Shown here in pieces: positions 8,937 through 20,077 of a stretch of 64,000 nucleotides of DNA. Below the pieces are notes generated by a model. It saw only the letters and a program-made list of their open reading frames with translations. It had not been told where the DNA came from and did no database searches. A program made the translations under genes and the position numbers. The stretch comes from Vibrio navarrensis (GTDB taxonomy: Bacteria; Pseudomonadota; Gammaproteobacteria; Enterobacterales; Vibrionaceae). The stretch lies in the NCBI RefSeq assembly GCF_015767675.1, contig NZ_CP065217.1, forward strand, positions 620,001 through 684,000, in the 5' to 3' direction. Each line of letters starts with the position of its first letter. The first letter of the stretch is position 1.

Positions 8937-10439
8937 TCACTCAATCACCAGTTGCCAGTTCACTTGTTGCCAGCGCTCTTGTTCACTTTGCAAATCGGCG
9001 GAGAGCAGTTTGTTATTGTCCAACCAATCAGCCTGTTGACCACGGAGCGTCCAGCAGTTGCCGTTCACTTCCAAACTGAATTCCGGCAAGGGATCATCGT
9101 TGCGCTGGCCGTTGATCAATATCGCCAAACGTAAAATGCGGATCAAATGCACCACTTGCTCTTTATCATAGAGATGGAAATCCGCCAGTTCCGTCAGCTT
9201 GAGCGATTTACGCTGATATCGGGTGAGGGAAGAGAGTAAAAGCTGCTGCTCGCTGTTAAAGCCAGGCATGTTGGTATGCTGGAGAATATAAGCCGAATGG
9301 CGCTGAAAAGCGCGTAAACTGATGCTCAGTCCCACTTCGTGCAGCAATGCGGCCCATTCGAGCATAGCGAACAGATCGCTCTTGCGCTTTATGCCGAGCG
9401 TTTGATGTACCTGCTCAAGTAGCTCTACGGCCAAGCCTTTTACTCGCGCAGCGTGCTCTAAGTCAACCAGATGCTTTTTCGCCAAGTTTTCTGTGGTGCG
9501 CATGCGGATGTCTGAACGTGCTAAGCGCGATTCCATTTCGTACATCAAGCCTTCGCGCAGCGCACCGTCAGAGTAGTGCATCTCTTTGATTTTTAGATCT
9601 TGGAAGATAGCGCTGAGAATAGCGACGCCAGCGGCAAATACGCTTTTTCGCTCTTCGGTTAAGCCAGGAAGCTCGATATCGTTGATGATGTCAAACTCGC
9701 ACAGCACTTCAATTAGAGTGTTAAGGCGTGGGCCGGTAATGATACCGTCTTCAAAACCGATACCAATCAACACCTCGCGTATCGCTTTGATGGTACCTGA
9801 AGAGCCAAAAGCAATGTCCCAACCGCGTTTGCGATACTGCGCTGCGATCGATTCCAGTTTCTGCTCTGAGGCGAGAATCGCTTTGGAGAAGTTCTTCTTG
9901 GAAATCTTTCCGTTGCTAAAAAAACGGTTGGTGAAACTGACGCAGCCCATCTGTTTGCTGTTGAGCAGTTCCGGCTCGAACTCGGTGCCGATGATCATCT
10001 CGGTACTACCACCGCCGATATCAATCACCAGTTTCGATGTCGCCTCAATTTGCGTGTGGGTGACACCGAGATAGATAAGGCGTGCCTCTTCTTCCCCAGG
10101 AATGATTTCAATCGGGAAGGGCAGCACTTGCCGCGCACGTTGCAAAAAAACGTGCGCGTTTTTCGCTTGGCGCAGGGTATGTGTGGCGGCAATCCTGACA
10201 TTATCTGCATCGAATCCTTGCAAGCGCTCGGCGAACATGGAGAGGCATTCAAGGCCGCGTTCCATCGCTTCATCGCTTAAGTTCATCTCATCGTCTAAAC
10301 CATCTGCAAGCTGAACTCGTTGTTTATGACGGCTGACCAGTTGCAGATCTTCATTTGCAACTTTCGCGACGACCATGTGAAAGCTATTTGATCCAAGGTC
10401 AATAGCCGCTATCTCTCTGGTGTTACTGGCTGTTGTCAT
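8937..10439 (-). CDS. ppx: Exopolyphosphatase Ppx
   Basis: Ppx releases phosphate from the ends of inorganic polyphosphate and belongs to the Ppx/GppA branch of the ASKHA fold. The N-terminus shows the phosphate-binding motif [15 protein letters not shown], a second glycine-rich loop appears as [14 protein letters not shown], and the C-terminal half holds an HD-like helical domain ([14 protein letters not shown]). Length is 500 residues. Its start lies inside the 3' end of ppk (17-bp overlap), so it is coupled to the kinase that makes its substrate. Confidence 0.95.
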   Translation of the reverse strand: MTTASNTREIAAIDLGSNSFHMVVAKVANEDLQLVSRHKQRVQLADGLDDEMNLSDEAMERGLECLSMFAERLQGFDADNVRIAATHTLRQAKNAHVFLQRARQVLPFPIEIIPGEEEARLIYLGVTHTQIEATSKLVIDIGGGSTEMIIGTEFEPELLNSKQMGCVSFTNRFFSNGKISKKNFSKAILASEQKLESIAAQYRKRGWDIAFGSSGTIKAIREVLIGIGFEDGIITGPRLNTLIEVLCEFDIINDIELPGLTEERKSVFAAGVAILSAIFQDLKIKEMHYSDGALREGLMYEMESRLARSDIRMRTTENLAKKHLVDLEHAARVKGLAVELLEQVHQTLGIKRKSDLFAMLEWAALLHEVGLSISLRAFQRHSAYILQHTNMPGFNSEQQLLLSSLTRYQRKSLKLTELADFHLYDKEQVVHLIRILRLAILINGQRNDDPLPEFSLEVNGNCWTLRGQQADWLDNNKLLSADLQSEQERWQQVNWQLVIE

Positions 10440-12525
10440 TCGTTTCTAATTGCCCTTTATTCTTACGTGTCTGTTTCTCTACATTTTTAAGATAGTCGTA
10501 AATCGCTATTTGAGAACGAATTTTTTTCCGGTTGCCGCGTTCAACGTAGCTGTTACTCATCTCTTTATCGATGCGGCGGGCTTTCACTGTATCGATAAAT
10601 TGAATGTTGAGAATGTCGATAATACGCTGCTTGATGCGTGGATCTCTCACGGGGGCCATCACTTCGATTCGGTTATCGATATTGCGCTCCATCCAGTCGG
10701 CCGAGGAGATGTACACCAGCGGATTGCCGTCATTATGCACCACCAGAACACGAGGGTGCTCGAGGAAACGGTCAATAATACTGATGATCTCAATATTTTC
10801 ACTGACGCCTTCAACACCAGGCACCAAAGAACACATACCGCGCACGATCATACGAATTTTCACGCCCGCATTATTGGCGCCGTACAGCTTGCTGATCAAT
10901 CCTTTGTCAACCAAGTTGTTGACCTTAAGTGTAATCTCGGCTTTCTTGCCAGCTTTGGCATTGGCAATTTCGCTGTCGAGCAGACGATAGATCTGGGTAC
11001 GTGAGTTGCGTGGTGAGACGATCAAATGGGTGAATTTCACCGGACGGAACGGATTCTCAATGTAACCAAACACCGCACGCACTTCCGCTGCGAGCTCTTG
11101 ATCGGCCGTGAGCAGAGAAAAATCGGTGTAGATACGAGCGGTGCGCTCGTGGAAGTTTCCGGTGCCAATGTGGGCATAGCGGACAAATTGATCCTCCTCG
11201 CGCCGGGTGATCAACAGCAACTTGGCGTGGATTTTCATCCCCGGAACACCAAAAATGACGTGAACGCCCGCATCGGTCAGCACGCGCGACCACTCAATGT
11301 TGGCCTCTTCGTCAAAGCGAGCTTGCAGCTCGACTACCACCACTACGCGCTTACCGTTGTGCACCGCATCCACCAAAGAGCTCATCAAACGGGAATTTTT
11401 CGCCACGCGATAGATATTGATCTTAATGCTGACCACTTTCGGATCAAACGAGGCCTGGCGTACCAGCTCTGTGATGTGTTCGAAAGAGTGATAGGGGTAG
11501 TGCAGCAAAATATCCTGTGCACGGATCGCGTCAAAGGCGTTGGCGTGACCTTCAAAATCGGCGCAGCTCATTGGAGGCAGCGGTTTATTTTCTAAGTAAT
11601 CACGGCCAACGTTTGGAAAGCCGATGAAATCTTTGAAATTATGGTAACGCCCCCCAGGGATCAAGCTGTCGTAATGAGAAATCCTTAATTTAAAACAGAG
11701 GTATTTCAGCATCTCTTCCGGCATTTCGCGCTCATAAACAAAGCGGATCGGAAGTGCGGTCAAACGTTGGCTTAAGCCTTCTGACATCTGCTCTAATAGG
11801 CTGTATTCCACTTCATGACGCAAGTCGTATTCGGCGTCGCGCGTCAGTTTCATTGCGTAGCCATTGAGTTCATCGTATTCGAAGAAACCACGAAAAATGT
11901 CGTTTAGGCAGTAACGGATGATGTTATCGAGCAAAATGATGGTTTTCTTTCGTTTGCCTTTTTGCTCTGGCACCATGACAAAACGTGGCAAGTGATCGGT
12001 TGGGATCTCAAGCAGGGCATACTTCGAGGTGCTGCCAGTTTTAAGCTCAACGGCGATGTAGGCGTATTCGTCTTTGAGAAATTGCAGCACGTCGATTTCG
12101 TCGGTCAACATCACTGGCGTGATGTGCGGTAGCACTTCTCTTCGGAAGTATTTGGTGATCCACTTTTGCTGTGATTCGTCCAACTGCCCTTCGTTGACCA
12201 AAAAAATTCGCCGACGTGCCATTTCACGAATGAGCTCACTGTAGAGCTCGTCAAAACGTTCATTCAGTTTGAGTGCTTTGGTTTGCATTTTCGACAATAA
12301 GTGCTTGGAAATGTCGTTGCCACCTTGCTCACGGTTAATCAGAATACGACGCTTGACATCGGAAAAGCGAACTTTATAGAACTCGTCCAAATTATTGGAG
12401 AAGATCCCCAAAAAGCGAATTCTTTCGATCAAAGGAACGGTTTTATCCGCCGCTTCCTGCAAAACTCTTTCATTGAAGGAGAGCCAACTGAGCTCTTTTT
12501 CGATATACAACTTTTCCGCGCTCAT
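10423..12525 (-). CDS. ppk: Polyphosphate kinase 1
   Basis: PPK1 reversibly builds long polyphosphate from ATP. The protein has 700 residues and all four domains: an N-terminal domain from [14 protein letters not shown], a head domain, and two phospholipase-D-like C-terminal domains. Conserved His-containing motifs are seen at [15 protein letters not shown] and [20 protein letters not shown]. It is transcribed away from pstC and heads the ppk-ppx pair. Immediately before the ATG there are four copies of AGGTT, noted separately. PhoB control of ppk is reported in Vibrio, but I see no strong Pho box on this strand. Confidence 0.96.
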   Translation of the reverse strand: MSAEKLYIEKELSWLSFNERVLQEAADKTVPLIERIRFLGIFSNNLDEFYKVRFSDVKRRILINREQGGNDISKHLLSKMQTKALKLNERFDELYSELIREMARRRIFLVNEGQLDESQQKWITKYFRREVLPHITPVMLTDEIDVLQFLKDEYAYIAVELKTGSTSKYALLEIPTDHLPRFVMVPEQKGKRKKTIILLDNIIRYCLNDIFRGFFEYDELNGYAMKLTRDAEYDLRHEVEYSLLEQMSEGLSQRLTALPIRFVYEREMPEEMLKYLCFKLRISHYDSLIPGGRYHNFKDFIGFPNVGRDYLENKPLPPMSCADFEGHANAFDAIRAQDILLHYPYHSFEHITELVRQASFDPKVVSIKINIYRVAKNSRLMSSLVDAVHNGKRVVVVVELQARFDEEANIEWSRVLTDAGVHVIFGVPGMKIHAKLLLITRREEDQFVRYAHIGTGNFHERTARIYTDFSLLTADQELAAEVRAVFGYIENPFRPVKFTHLIVSPRNSRTQIYRLLDSEIANAKAGKKAEITLKVNNLVDKGLISKLYGANNAGVKIRMIVRGMCSLVPGVEGVSENIEIISIIDRFLEHPRVLVVHNDGNPLVYISSADWMERNIDNRIEVMAPVRDPRIKQRIIDILNIQFIDTVKARRIDKEMSNSYVERGNRKKIRSQIAIYDYLKNVEKQTRKNKGQLETNDNSQ

Positions 12526-12545
12526 AACCTAACCTAACCTAACCT
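12526..12545 (-). repeat. (AGGTT)4 tandem repeat abutting the ppk start codon
   Basis: Four perfect 5-bp units run from 12545 to 12526 on the coding strand and end directly at the ATG of ppk. The repeat occupies the place of the ribosome-binding site, so unit gain or loss would move the AGG-containing units in steps of 5 bases. Confidence 0.9.
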
Positions 12546-12680
12546 GACACTAATAAAAATTTATAGATAAGTGGTTCTTTAACCCTTATTGAGCAAGAAC
12601 ATTATGTGTTTTTTGTTACAGATTTATTTCATATCATGTTCTAGGTAATAGTTGTATTCTTTTCATACGGTTAATGTGAT

Positions 12681-12698
12681 CTGTAATATAATTGTCAT
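12681..12698 (+). promoter_or_regulatory. Pho box at the -35 position of pstC
   Basis: CTGTAAT-ATAA-TTGTCAT has the exact 7-4-7 layout of a PhoB site. A -10-like hexamer TATTAT begins at 12709, 10 bp later, the spacing seen when PhoB replaces -35 recognition. Confidence 0.8.
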
Positions 12699-12744
12699 CT
12701 TAACGAAATATTATGCTTTTACGTGTAAATAGGTAGAGAGACAG

Positions 12745-14937
12745 ATGGCCAGAGCCGGATTCACATTGCAGGAAAGAGACAAGTCGAGATTGCTCAAAGA
12801 TCGACTGGCTCGTTTTGCTGTCACTTGTGGCGGTTTGGGCGTACTTGCAGCGTTAGTGCTGATTTTTGTCTACCTGGCGATGGTGGTGTTTCCGCTCTTT
12901 TCCGACGCCAAATTAGAGCGTAATTATCAAACAATGCCCGCAACGCTCTCTCAGCCAGTGGCGTTGGCGGTAGATGACTACGGTCAGCGCGCGATGAGCG
13001 TCAGTCAATCTGGTTTACTCTCTTTCTGGCAACTTGATCTGGGCATTCGTCTCAAAGAGATCCAGTTAACGGCCAATCCGCTGTTGTTCGCCCGTACTAT
13101 TCCGGCGGTTGAATGGTATGGCTTTTTGGATGAAAGTGGTGAAGTGACGCTCTTCAAGCCCGAGTTCAACAGCTCGTTGGCGAAAGAAGTTCAGCAGCCA
13201 GATATCGAGTTTTACTCGCCAGAATTTAGCTTTCGTTTGGCTGAAAAGGGCGAGTCTGTCCGGCAGTTTGCTTTCAGTGTTAACCCTAACTCGCCCACTT
13301 TGGTTTGGCTTGATCGCGATGGCACTTTGTCGGCACGCTGGTTGATGAAGTCTGCGCTAACGCAGCGCCAAATCGATTTTAAGTTTGAAAGCTCGTTTAA
13401 CGATATTGATCAACTGTTGCTGACGCCCGATGGCGCGACCTTGTATCTGCGTAGTGGCTCTGAGCTGATTATTGCCCGCAAGCGGCAAGAGGCTTTTCGC
13501 GTTCGAGAGGTGGTGGATTTAACCTTGGGGGATAAAAAGCACTCGGTAAGAAATATCGATCTTTTGGCGGGCGCATACTCCTTATTGGTCACGCACAATG
13601 ATGGTCGGGTGTCGCAGTGGTTTGATACGCGTCGCGACAATCAGCGCCGCTTAACGCACATTCGTGATTTCAAATTGGCCTCACAGGTGCAGTATCTGCT
13701 TCCTGATACGCATCGCAAGGGCTTCTACAGTTTTTACACCAATGGCACTTTGCAAAGCCACTACACCACCAGTGAAAAGTTGGTGCTGTTTTCTCGCGCT
13801 TTCTCTCAAGCGCCGCAGCTTTCGGCCATGTCCAATAATGAGCACTACCTGCTCTCTTATTTTCCCGGCCAGTTGAATGTTACCAAAGTAGAGAATCCGT
13901 ATCCGGAAGTGTCACTCTCTTCGTTGTGGCAACGAGTGTGGTATGAAGGTTACCCGGAGCCGCAGTTTGTCTGGCAATCGACTTCGGCCAGTGATGACTT
14001 TGAAGCCAAATTCAGTCTTATTCCTATCGCATTCGGAACCATCAAAGCAGCGATGTTTGCCATGCTCTTTTCGGTGCCGATCGCGGTGCTCGGTGCCATA
14101 TATACCGCTTATTTTATGGCGCCGAGAATGCGCCGGGTGGTGAAGCCGTCGATCGAATTGATGGAAGCGATGCCAACCGTCATCATCGGTTTTCTCGCTG
14201 GGCTTTGGTTCGCCCCTATTGTTGAAAACCATCTGATTTCGGTGATATCGCTGATGATCTTTTTGCCGCTGAGCACCATCGTGGTGGGGGCACTGTGGCG
14301 TCTATTGCCAGCCAACTGTCGACACAGCATCCCCAACGGTTGGCATGCGTTGATCTTGATGCCTACACTGCTGGTGATGCTGCCGATTGGCCTTTGGCTT
14401 GCACCAAGCATCGAACACATCTGGTTTGGCGGCGATATTCGTCTCTACCTGTCGGAGCACGGCATTGGCTTTGATCAGCGTAACGCGCTGGTGGTGGGGT
14501 TGGCGATGGGCTTTGCGGTGATCCCGACCATCTTTACTATCGCCGAAGATGCGATTTTCTCGGTGCCAAAGCATCTGTCGGATGGGTCGTTGGCACTTGG
14601 TGCAACACCTTGGCAAACCTTAACGCGTGTGGTGTTGCTCACTGCCAGCCCAGGGATTTTTTCTGCCATTATGATGGGGCTTGGCCGCGCGGTGGGAGAA
14701 ACCATGATTGTCCTGATGGCGACAGGCAACACGCCTATGATGGACTGGAACATTCTCGAAGGGATGCGAACCCTCTCTGCCACTATTGCGGTGGAACTTC
14801 CTGAGTCTGAAGTGGGTAGTTCTCATTTCCGTCTGCTGTTTTTATCCGCGCTCCTGCTGTTTGTCTTTACCTTCGCAGTTAACTCTGTGGCGGAATGGGT
14901 GCGTCAGCGATTGAGAGAAAAATACCGTGCACTTTAA
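12745..14937 (+). CDS. pstC: Phosphate ABC transporter permease PstC, long form
   Basis: PstC is an inner-membrane permease subunit of the high-affinity phosphate importer. The 730 residues are more than double E. coli PstC. A membrane segment at about 32-55 is followed by about 380 extra residues with several segments resembling WD/beta-propeller blades (for example MSVSQSGLLSFWQLD and WLDRDGTLSARWL). The true permease domain starts near residue 425 (IPIAFGTIKAAMFAMLFSVP) and holds the EAA-type loop [19 protein letters not shown]. The Pho box upstream puts the operon under PhoB. pstA starts 21 bp after the stop. Confidence 0.93.
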   Translation: MARAGFTLQERDKSRLLKDRLARFAVTCGGLGVLAALVLIFVYLAMVVFPLFSDAKLERNYQTMPATLSQPVALAVDDYGQRAMSVSQSGLLSFWQLDLGIRLKEIQLTANPLLFARTIPAVEWYGFLDESGEVTLFKPEFNSSLAKEVQQPDIEFYSPEFSFRLAEKGESVRQFAFSVNPNSPTLVWLDRDGTLSARWLMKSALTQRQIDFKFESSFNDIDQLLLTPDGATLYLRSGSELIIARKRQEAFRVREVVDLTLGDKKHSVRNIDLLAGAYSLLVTHNDGRVSQWFDTRRDNQRRLTHIRDFKLASQVQYLLPDTHRKGFYSFYTNGTLQSHYTTSEKLVLFSRAFSQAPQLSAMSNNEHYLLSYFPGQLNVTKVENPYPEVSLSSLWQRVWYEGYPEPQFVWQSTSASDDFEAKFSLIPIAFGTIKAAMFAMLFSVPIAVLGAIYTAYFMAPRMRRVVKPSIELMEAMPTVIIGFLAGLWFAPIVENHLISVISLMIFLPLSTIVVGALWRLLPANCRHSIPNGWHALILMPTLLVMLPIGLWLAPSIEHIWFGGDIRLYLSEHGIGFDQRNALVVGLAMGFAVIPTIFTIAEDAIFSVPKHLSDGSLALGATPWQTLTRVVLLTASPGIFSAIMMGLGRAVGETMIVLMATGNTPMMDWNILEGMRTLSATIAVELPESEVGSSHFRLLFLSALLLFVFTFAVNSVAEWVRQRLREKYRAL

Positions 14938-14958
14938 CCGCCGAACGACGAAAGGAGA

Positions 14959-16638
14959 ATGTGGGTGCTGAATTGGTTTCGCTCAGGCGCACCGTGGATC
15001 TGGCTAACGGGTGGCGCGGTCAGTATCAGTTTGTTGGCGGTGCTTGGGCTGCTCACTTTGATTGGCTGGAAAGGGCTTAACTACTTCTGGCCCGAGCCAG
15101 TGTATCAATGGACATTGCTTGAGGCGCCCGTCGCTCATCAAACCTTGCCGCTCAAAGTCGGTGAGCGGATTGTAGGGCAGTTGTATCAAAAAGAGCAGGT
15201 ACCGACTGCCCAACTCCCTGAGCCGTGGCAAACCTTGGCGGCGGGAGAGGATCAGCTCACACGTTTAAACATCAAAGTGGCCAATCGTGAACGCTACCCG
15301 TCGGAGTTTCTCTCGCTACTGCAAGTGCAACTGAGTGACGCGCAGACTCCGAGTGATATTGCGGTGATAGAACGTAGCCGAGGCGGGTATTTTTTTGGCC
15401 GCATCCTCGCGTTTGTTGATGAAGGTGTGCAAACCACTCAAGGAGTGTTGCCGCTGCTGGATGAGAAGATCGGCTACGCGCAGCGACTGCGTGAAGAGAT
15501 CACCCTGATCGTTGAGCACAACATCAAACCGCTCAGTTGGCGCTTAGAGCAATTACGCCTTGAAAAGCGTAAACGTGAATTGAACAAAACGGTGACGCCA
15601 GATTACTTGTCGAATTACCTCACGCAGAAAGCGCAGTTTGAGTTGCAGCTCTCCAATTATGATCAGCAGTTGGATAGCCTGCGTTTGCAATTGACGGGCT
15701 ATTCTTTGATCGTTGAGGATATGACAGGCGAACGAGTGCCGATCGCACTGAGTGATATTCTTGACTACTGGTTGCCAAACCAAATGAATTTTGCGCAGAA
15801 AATGGGGCATTGGGCGCAGCAACTTTGGAAGTTCTTGTCTGATGATCCCCGTGAGTCTAATTCTGAAGGCGGAGTCTTTCCTGCGATTTTTGGTACGGTT
15901 TTTCTGGTTTTGATCATGTCAATCATTGTGATGCCGCTTGGTGTGATTGCCGCCATTTATCTGCATGAGTACGCGAAAAACAATGCCTTTACTCGCATTA
16001 TTCGCATCGCAGTGATTAACTTAGCGGGTGTGCCGTCGATCGTTTATGGGGTGTTTGGTCTGGGCTTTTTTGTCTACACCATTGGCGGCTCTATCGACGA
16101 ATTGTTCTACGCTGAACGTTTGCCAGCGCCAACGTTTGGTACACCGGGGTTGCTTTGGTCGGCGCTCACTTTGGCTGTACTGACTCTGCCCGTGGTGATT
16201 GTGACCAGCGAAGAGGGCCTGACGCGCATTCCTAACTCGGTGCGACACGGCTCTTTGGCGCTTGGCGCAACGCAATATGAAACCTTGTGGCGAGTGGTTA
16301 TACCGATGGCGACCCCCGCGATCATCACGGGTTTGATTCTGGCCATTGCTCGGGCAGCAGGGGAAGTGGCGCCGTTGATGCTGGTGGGTGTGGTGAAGCT
16401 GGCGTCGAGTTTACCTGTGGATGGTCAGTTTCCGTATGTCCATCTCGATCGCAAGTTCATGCATCTGGGTTTCCACATCTACGATGTTGGTTTTCAGACC
16501 TCCAATATCGAAGCGGCAAGGCCATTGGTATACGCTACCTCTTTTCTGCTGGTCACAGTGATCGTCGGGCTTAATTTAACCGCCATTAGCATCCGTAATA
16601 ACTTACGAGAAAAATATCGTACTTTGGGGCAAGACTGA
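14959..16638 (+). CDS. pstA: Phosphate ABC transporter permease PstA, long form
   Basis: PstA is the second permease subunit (559 residues against about 300 in E. coli). After a membrane segment at about 15-35 there is a large extra domain, with a probable coiled coil near residues 175-255 ([15 protein letters not shown]). The permease domain begins near residue 310 ([20 protein letters not shown]), with the cytoplasmic loop [20 protein letters not shown] that docks on PstB. The start ATG follows AAAGGAG. Stop and the pstB start are one base apart. Confidence 0.94.
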   Translation: MWVLNWFRSGAPWIWLTGGAVSISLLAVLGLLTLIGWKGLNYFWPEPVYQWTLLEAPVAHQTLPLKVGERIVGQLYQKEQVPTAQLPEPWQTLAAGEDQLTRLNIKVANRERYPSEFLSLLQVQLSDAQTPSDIAVIERSRGGYFFGRILAFVDEGVQTTQGVLPLLDEKIGYAQRLREEITLIVEHNIKPLSWRLEQLRLEKRKRELNKTVTPDYLSNYLTQKAQFELQLSNYDQQLDSLRLQLTGYSLIVEDMTGERVPIALSDILDYWLPNQMNFAQKMGHWAQQLWKFLSDDPRESNSEGGVFPAIFGTVFLVLIMSIIVMPLGVIAAIYLHEYAKNNAFTRIIRIAVINLAGVPSIVYGVFGLGFFVYTIGGSIDELFYAERLPAPTFGTPGLLWSALTLAVLTLPVVIVTSEEGLTRIPNSVRHGSLALGATQYETLWRVVIPMATPAIITGLILAIARAAGEVAPLMLVGVVKLASSLPVDGQFPYVHLDRKFMHLGFHIYDVGFQTSNIEAARPLVYATSFLLVTVIVGLNLTAISIRNNLREKYRTLGQD

Positions 16639-16639
16639 G

Positions 16640-17458
16640 ATGTTTTCAATTAACGAGACCTTGGGGTATCAAGCTCCATTGGACGTAAGCCGCTTGAGCG
16701 ATGAGCAAACTGCTATCTGCATTGAGGATTTAAACCTCTATTATGGACAAACTCAGGCGCTGCATGGCATATCGATGCGCATTCCCAAAGGACGGGTGAC
16801 GGCTTTTATCGGCCCGTCAGGTTGTGGAAAATCGACCCTGTTGCGCTGCATTAACCGTATGAATGATTTGGTCGAAGGGTGCCGTGTGACCGGGCAAGTC
16901 AAACTGCACGGCAAGAATGTTTACGATATGGGCGTTGATGTGGCCACGCTACGTCGCCGAGTGGGCATGGTGTTTCAAAGGCCTAACCCATTTCCTAAAT
17001 CGATTTATGAAAACGTCGTGTATGGTTTGCGTTTACAAGGGATAAAAAATAGCCGAGCGCTAGACGACGCTGCAGAGCGAGCTTTGCGCTCGGCGGCGTT
17101 GTGGGATGAAGTGAAAGATCGTCTGCACGAAAACGCATTCGGTTTATCGGGGGGGCAACAGCAACGATTGGTGATTGCGCGTGCCATCGCCATTGAGCCA
17201 GAAGTGCTATTGTTAGATGAACCCACCTCCGCTTTGGATCCGATCTCTACTCTAACCATTGAGGAGCTTATCAATGAGCTTAAGACTCAATATACTGTGG
17301 TAATTGTCACCCATAACATGCAGCAAGCGGCGCGCGTGAGCGATTACACCGCTTTCATTCATATGGGAAAACTGATTGAATATTCGGATGCCGATACTAT
17401 CTTTACCTCTCCGGTGAAAAAGCAAACCGAGGATTACATTACCGGCCGTTACGGTTAA
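16640..17458 (+). CDS. pstB: Phosphate ABC transporter ATPase PstB
   Basis: PstB is the cytoplasmic ATPase of the phosphate importer. All ABC motifs are present: Walker [10 protein letters not shown] near residue 57, Q-loop VFQRPNPFP, signature LSGGQQQRL, Walker [12 protein letters not shown] and the switch histidine in VIVTHNMQ. At 272 residues it is slightly longer than E. coli PstB owing to about 20 extra N-terminal residues. It is translationally packed against pstA. Confidence 0.97.
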   Translation: MFSINETLGYQAPLDVSRLSDEQTAICIEDLNLYYGQTQALHGISMRIPKGRVTAFIGPSGCGKSTLLRCINRMNDLVEGCRVTGQVKLHGKNVYDMGVDVATLRRRVGMVFQRPNPFPKSIYENVVYGLRLQGIKNSRALDDAAERALRSAALWDEVKDRLHENAFGLSGGQQQRLVIARAIAIEPEVLLLDEPTSALDPISTLTIEELINELKTQYTVVIVTHNMQQAARVSDYTAFIHMGKLIEYSDADTIFTSPVKKQTEDYITGRYG

Positions 17459-17503
17459 TCGTAACAATGCGCGGATCACCACCACAATCGAAAAAGGAAC
17501 GCT

Positions 17504-18202
17504 ATGCATTTTGGTCGTCATATCTCTGGTCAGTTTAATGTCGAGTTAGAGTCGATTCGTACTCATGTGTTGACCATGGGAGGATTGGTGGAACAGCAAC
17601 TCTCGTTTGCGATGCAGGCATTACATAATGACGATGTGGAACTGGCGAAGCGGGTGGTGCGTGACGACCATAAAGTCAATGCGATGGAAGTATCGATAGA
17701 CGACGCTTGTACGCGCATTATTGCCAAGCGGCAGCCTACGGCAAAAGATCTGCGTTTGATCATGGCGATCATCAAAACGATTACCGATTTAGAGCGCATC
17801 GGTGATGTGGCAACCAAAATGGCCTACGTGGCAATTGAGAGCCCGTCGTCTAAAGAGAGTCAGTTTCATGTGTCGTTGGAGCCACTCGCTCGTCAGGCGA
17901 TTGGCATGTTGCATCAAGTACTCGATGCCTTTGCGCGCATGGATGTCGATGCGGCGGCAAAAGTACATAAAATGGATGATAAGCTGGATGCGGAATACGA
18001 AGCGGTGATCCGCCAGTTGATGACCTACATGATGGAAAATCCGAAAAACATCCCCAATATATTGCAAGTGATGTGGTCGGCGCGCGCGATAGAGCGAGTG
18101 GGTGATCGTTGCCAGAATATCTGCGAATACATCATTTACTTTGTGAAAGGCAAAGATGTGCGTCATTTGGGCGATCAGGGCATCAACGACGCCCTGAAAT
18201 AG
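17504..18202 (+). CDS. phoU: Phosphate signalling protein PhoU
   Basis: PhoU links the transport state of PstSCAB to PhoR and holds PhoR in its phosphatase state when phosphate is plentiful. The 232 residues form two three-helix PhoU repeats; the metal-binding pattern E/DxxxD is seen at [13 protein letters not shown] and again at [23 protein letters not shown] lies just before the ATG. It ends the pst operon and converges on ppk2 with 6 bp between stops. Confidence 0.97.
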   Translation: MHFGRHISGQFNVELESIRTHVLTMGGLVEQQLSFAMQALHNDDVELAKRVVRDDHKVNAMEVSIDDACTRIIAKRQPTAKDLRLIMAIIKTITDLERIGDVATKMAYVAIESPSSKESQFHVSLEPLARQAIGMLHQVLDAFARMDVDAAAKVHKMDDKLDAEYEAVIRQLMTYMMENPKNIPNILQVMWSARAIERVGDRCQNICEYIIYFVKGKDVRHLGDQGINDALK

Positions 18203-18208
18203 CCGGTT

Positions 18209-18985
18209 TTAATATTTCTGCGGCACCAAGGTCTGCTCTTCAACGGGGGAACGGACGTAGCCTTCTTTGTTGATTTCTGGCAGTTCAATCGGTGGATGTT
18301 GCAGCTCCTGATAATCCACTTGGCTGAGCAGATGGTGAATGCAGTTGAGTCTTGCTTTGCGTTTATCGTCCGACGGTACCACCCACCAAGGGCTATGTTT
18401 GGTGTCGGTATAGGCAAACATCTTGTCTTTGGCTTGTGAGTATTCGGCCCAGCGATTGCGCGATTCCAGATCCATCGGGCTAAATTTCCAGCGTTTGATA
18501 GGGGTATTTATTCGCTCCAGAAAGCGCTTCTCTTGCTCTTCATCGGAAACCGAAAACCAATATTTGAGCAAAATGATCCCTGACCGTTGCAGCATGCGTT
18601 CAAACTCAGGGCAGGCTCGTAGAAACTCTTCATATTCATCTTGAGAGCAGAAGCCCATCACTTTTTCGACCCCGGCACGGTTGTACCAACTGCGGTCAAA
18701 CAGCACGATTTCACCAGCGGACGGCAGATGAGCGACGTAACGCTGAAAATACCACTGGGTTTTCTCTTTTTCCGTTGGAGCAGGCAAAGCCGATACTCGA
18801 CAGACGCGGGGATTGAGCTTTTCCGTAATGCGTTTGATAACGCCACCTTTGCCCGCTGCGTCGCGGCCTTCGAAGATCACCACGACTTTCAAGCCTTTGT
18901 ATTTGACCCACTCTTGCAGTTTAACCAGTTCAATCTGTAACTGCTCTAGTTCACGCTCGTAGAGCTTGCGCTTCAATTTGCCCAT
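18209..18985 (-). CDS. ppk2: PPK2-family polyphosphate kinase
   Basis: PPK2 enzymes transfer phosphate between polyphosphate and nucleotides, mostly to make NTP/NDP from polyphosphate. The protein has Walker A (FEGRDAAGKGG near residue 40), Walker B-like LFDRSWYNRAGVE, and the lid motif SPMDLESRNRW. I place the start at 18985, where AAGGAGG stands 8 bases upstream; an in-frame ATG nine codons earlier lacks a site. Length is then 258. Together with ppk and ppx it puts three polyphosphate enzymes around pst. Substrate class (GDP, ADP or NMP) cannot be told from sequence alone. Confidence 0.92.
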   Translation of the reverse strand: MGKLKRKLYERELEQLQIELVKLQEWVKYKGLKVVVIFEGRDAAGKGGVIKRITEKLNPRVCRVSALPAPTEKEKTQWYFQRYVAHLPSAGEIVLFDRSWYNRAGVEKVMGFCSQDEYEEFLRACPEFERMLQRSGIILLKYWFSVSDEEQEKRFLERINTPIKRWKFSPMDLESRNRWAEYSQAKDKMFAYTDTKHSPWWVVPSDDKRKARLNCIHHLLSQVDYQELQHPPIELPEINKEGYVRSPVEEQTLVPQKY

Positions 18986-19058
18986 CGAAAGTCCCTCCTT
19001 GGATAGTGGCAAGTGGTCATCTTAACATTGAGCCTTAGCAAAAAAAGAGCGGATTCAG

Positions 19059-19805
19059 TTATTTGAGAACTGAAACTGTCTTGGCAATCGCCTCAATGTC
19101 GGTCAGTGGGATCATAAAATCATCAATATTGGCTGCGCCCATTTTGCTTTGCTCGGCGATGAAGTGCATTTTGCTCGGGCGTACGCCTTTACCAGAGAGA
19201 TGCACTTCCGTGACGTGGCTTTTTGCTACTAACTCTTTGACATTACTGGCGTTCACCCCAGCGCCCGCCATGATGGCAATACGCCCTGCGGCTTGCTCAA
19301 CCAACGAAGCCAGTAGCGCTGCGCCTTGTGGTGCTGAAGGCGCAAGGCCAGAGGTGAGAATGCGCTCGCAGCCAAGTGCGATAATGTCTTCCAGCGCTTG
19401 TTTGGGCTCGCTGCATTGGTCAAACGCTCGATGAAAGGTGACGCCGAGGCCTAAAGCCGTGGCGTGCTGACACAAACGTTGAGTGCGTTGGTAATCAATT
19501 GAGCCGTCTGGGTTGAGCAGACCCAGCACAACGCCTTGCAGCCCAGCCCGTTGTGCCGCCTCGATATCCCACATCATGATCTCCACTTCCTCTTCAGTAT
19601 AGAAAAAATCCCCTTGGCGTGGGCGAATCATGGCGTAGACCGGAATCGGCGAGTGTGCCGCAGCTTGGCGCATAAAACCAAAACTTGGGGTGAGGCCACC
19701 TAGTGCAAGCGATGAACAGAGCTCTATCCGCGTTGCGCCACCTGCAATCGCTTGGTGCAGGGATTCAATGTTGTCGATACATACTTCAATGTGGTAATTC
19801 ACCAT
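19059..19805 (-). CDS. cutC: CutC family protein
   Basis: CutC proteins are TIM-barrel proteins of 240-250 residues linked historically to copper tolerance; the molecular activity is unsettled. The family start ([34 protein letters not shown]) and motifs such as FHRAFDQC and RILTSG are all present, in 248 residues. It stands alone on the minus strand, 73 bp downstream of the ppk2 start. Confidence 0.93.
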   Translation of the reverse strand: MVNYHIEVCIDNIESLHQAIAGGATRIELCSSLALGGLTPSFGFMRQAAAHSPIPVYAMIRPRQGDFFYTEEEVEIMMWDIEAAQRAGLQGVVLGLLNPDGSIDYQRTQRLCQHATALGLGVTFHRAFDQCSEPKQALEDIIALGCERILTSGLAPSAPQGAALLASLVEQAAGRIAIMAGAGVNASNVKELVAKSHVTEVHLSGKGVRPSKMHFIAEQSKMGAANIDDFMIPLTDIEAIAKTVSVLK

Positions 19806-19931
19806 GGGATGCTCTTGTGCCGGTAACAGGAAAAATGAGCTTTATGATAACAGCTGAGCGTGGTGTGACGTGGAGAGAATAGGGGTAAAAATGCGCGCGA
19901 AGCTTACCCTTTTTGGCTTGTAAACCGATAA

Positions 19932-19960
19932 ACAAAAACCCGATGACTGGCATCGGGCTT
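19932..19960 (-). terminator. Terminator downstream of prx2
   Basis: The stem CCCGATG / CATCGGG with a 5-base loop is followed by T5 on the minus strand. It lies about 120 bp after the peroxiredoxin stop; the 272 bp between prx and cutC otherwise show no gene. Confidence 0.75.
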
Positions 19961-20077
19961 GAATAGGACTTTACTTTTAACTGATTGGCGTTGGCGATTT
20001 ATCGCACTGTAATGTTTTATTTCTCTATGAGAATCATCCAACCATTCACCCGTTGAGCGCGGGCGTTAAAAGGTCAA

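Noticed and set aside
10450..11595. Long plus-strand open frames of 184 and 189 codons opposite ppk
   Set aside because: They are antisense to the conserved ppk frame, with no ribosome site and no recognisable protein.
12600..12625. Minus-strand Pho box for ppk (CTGTAAC-AAAA-AACACAT)
   Set aside because: Only the first half matches; the second half lacks the GTCAT core, so it is too weak to list.
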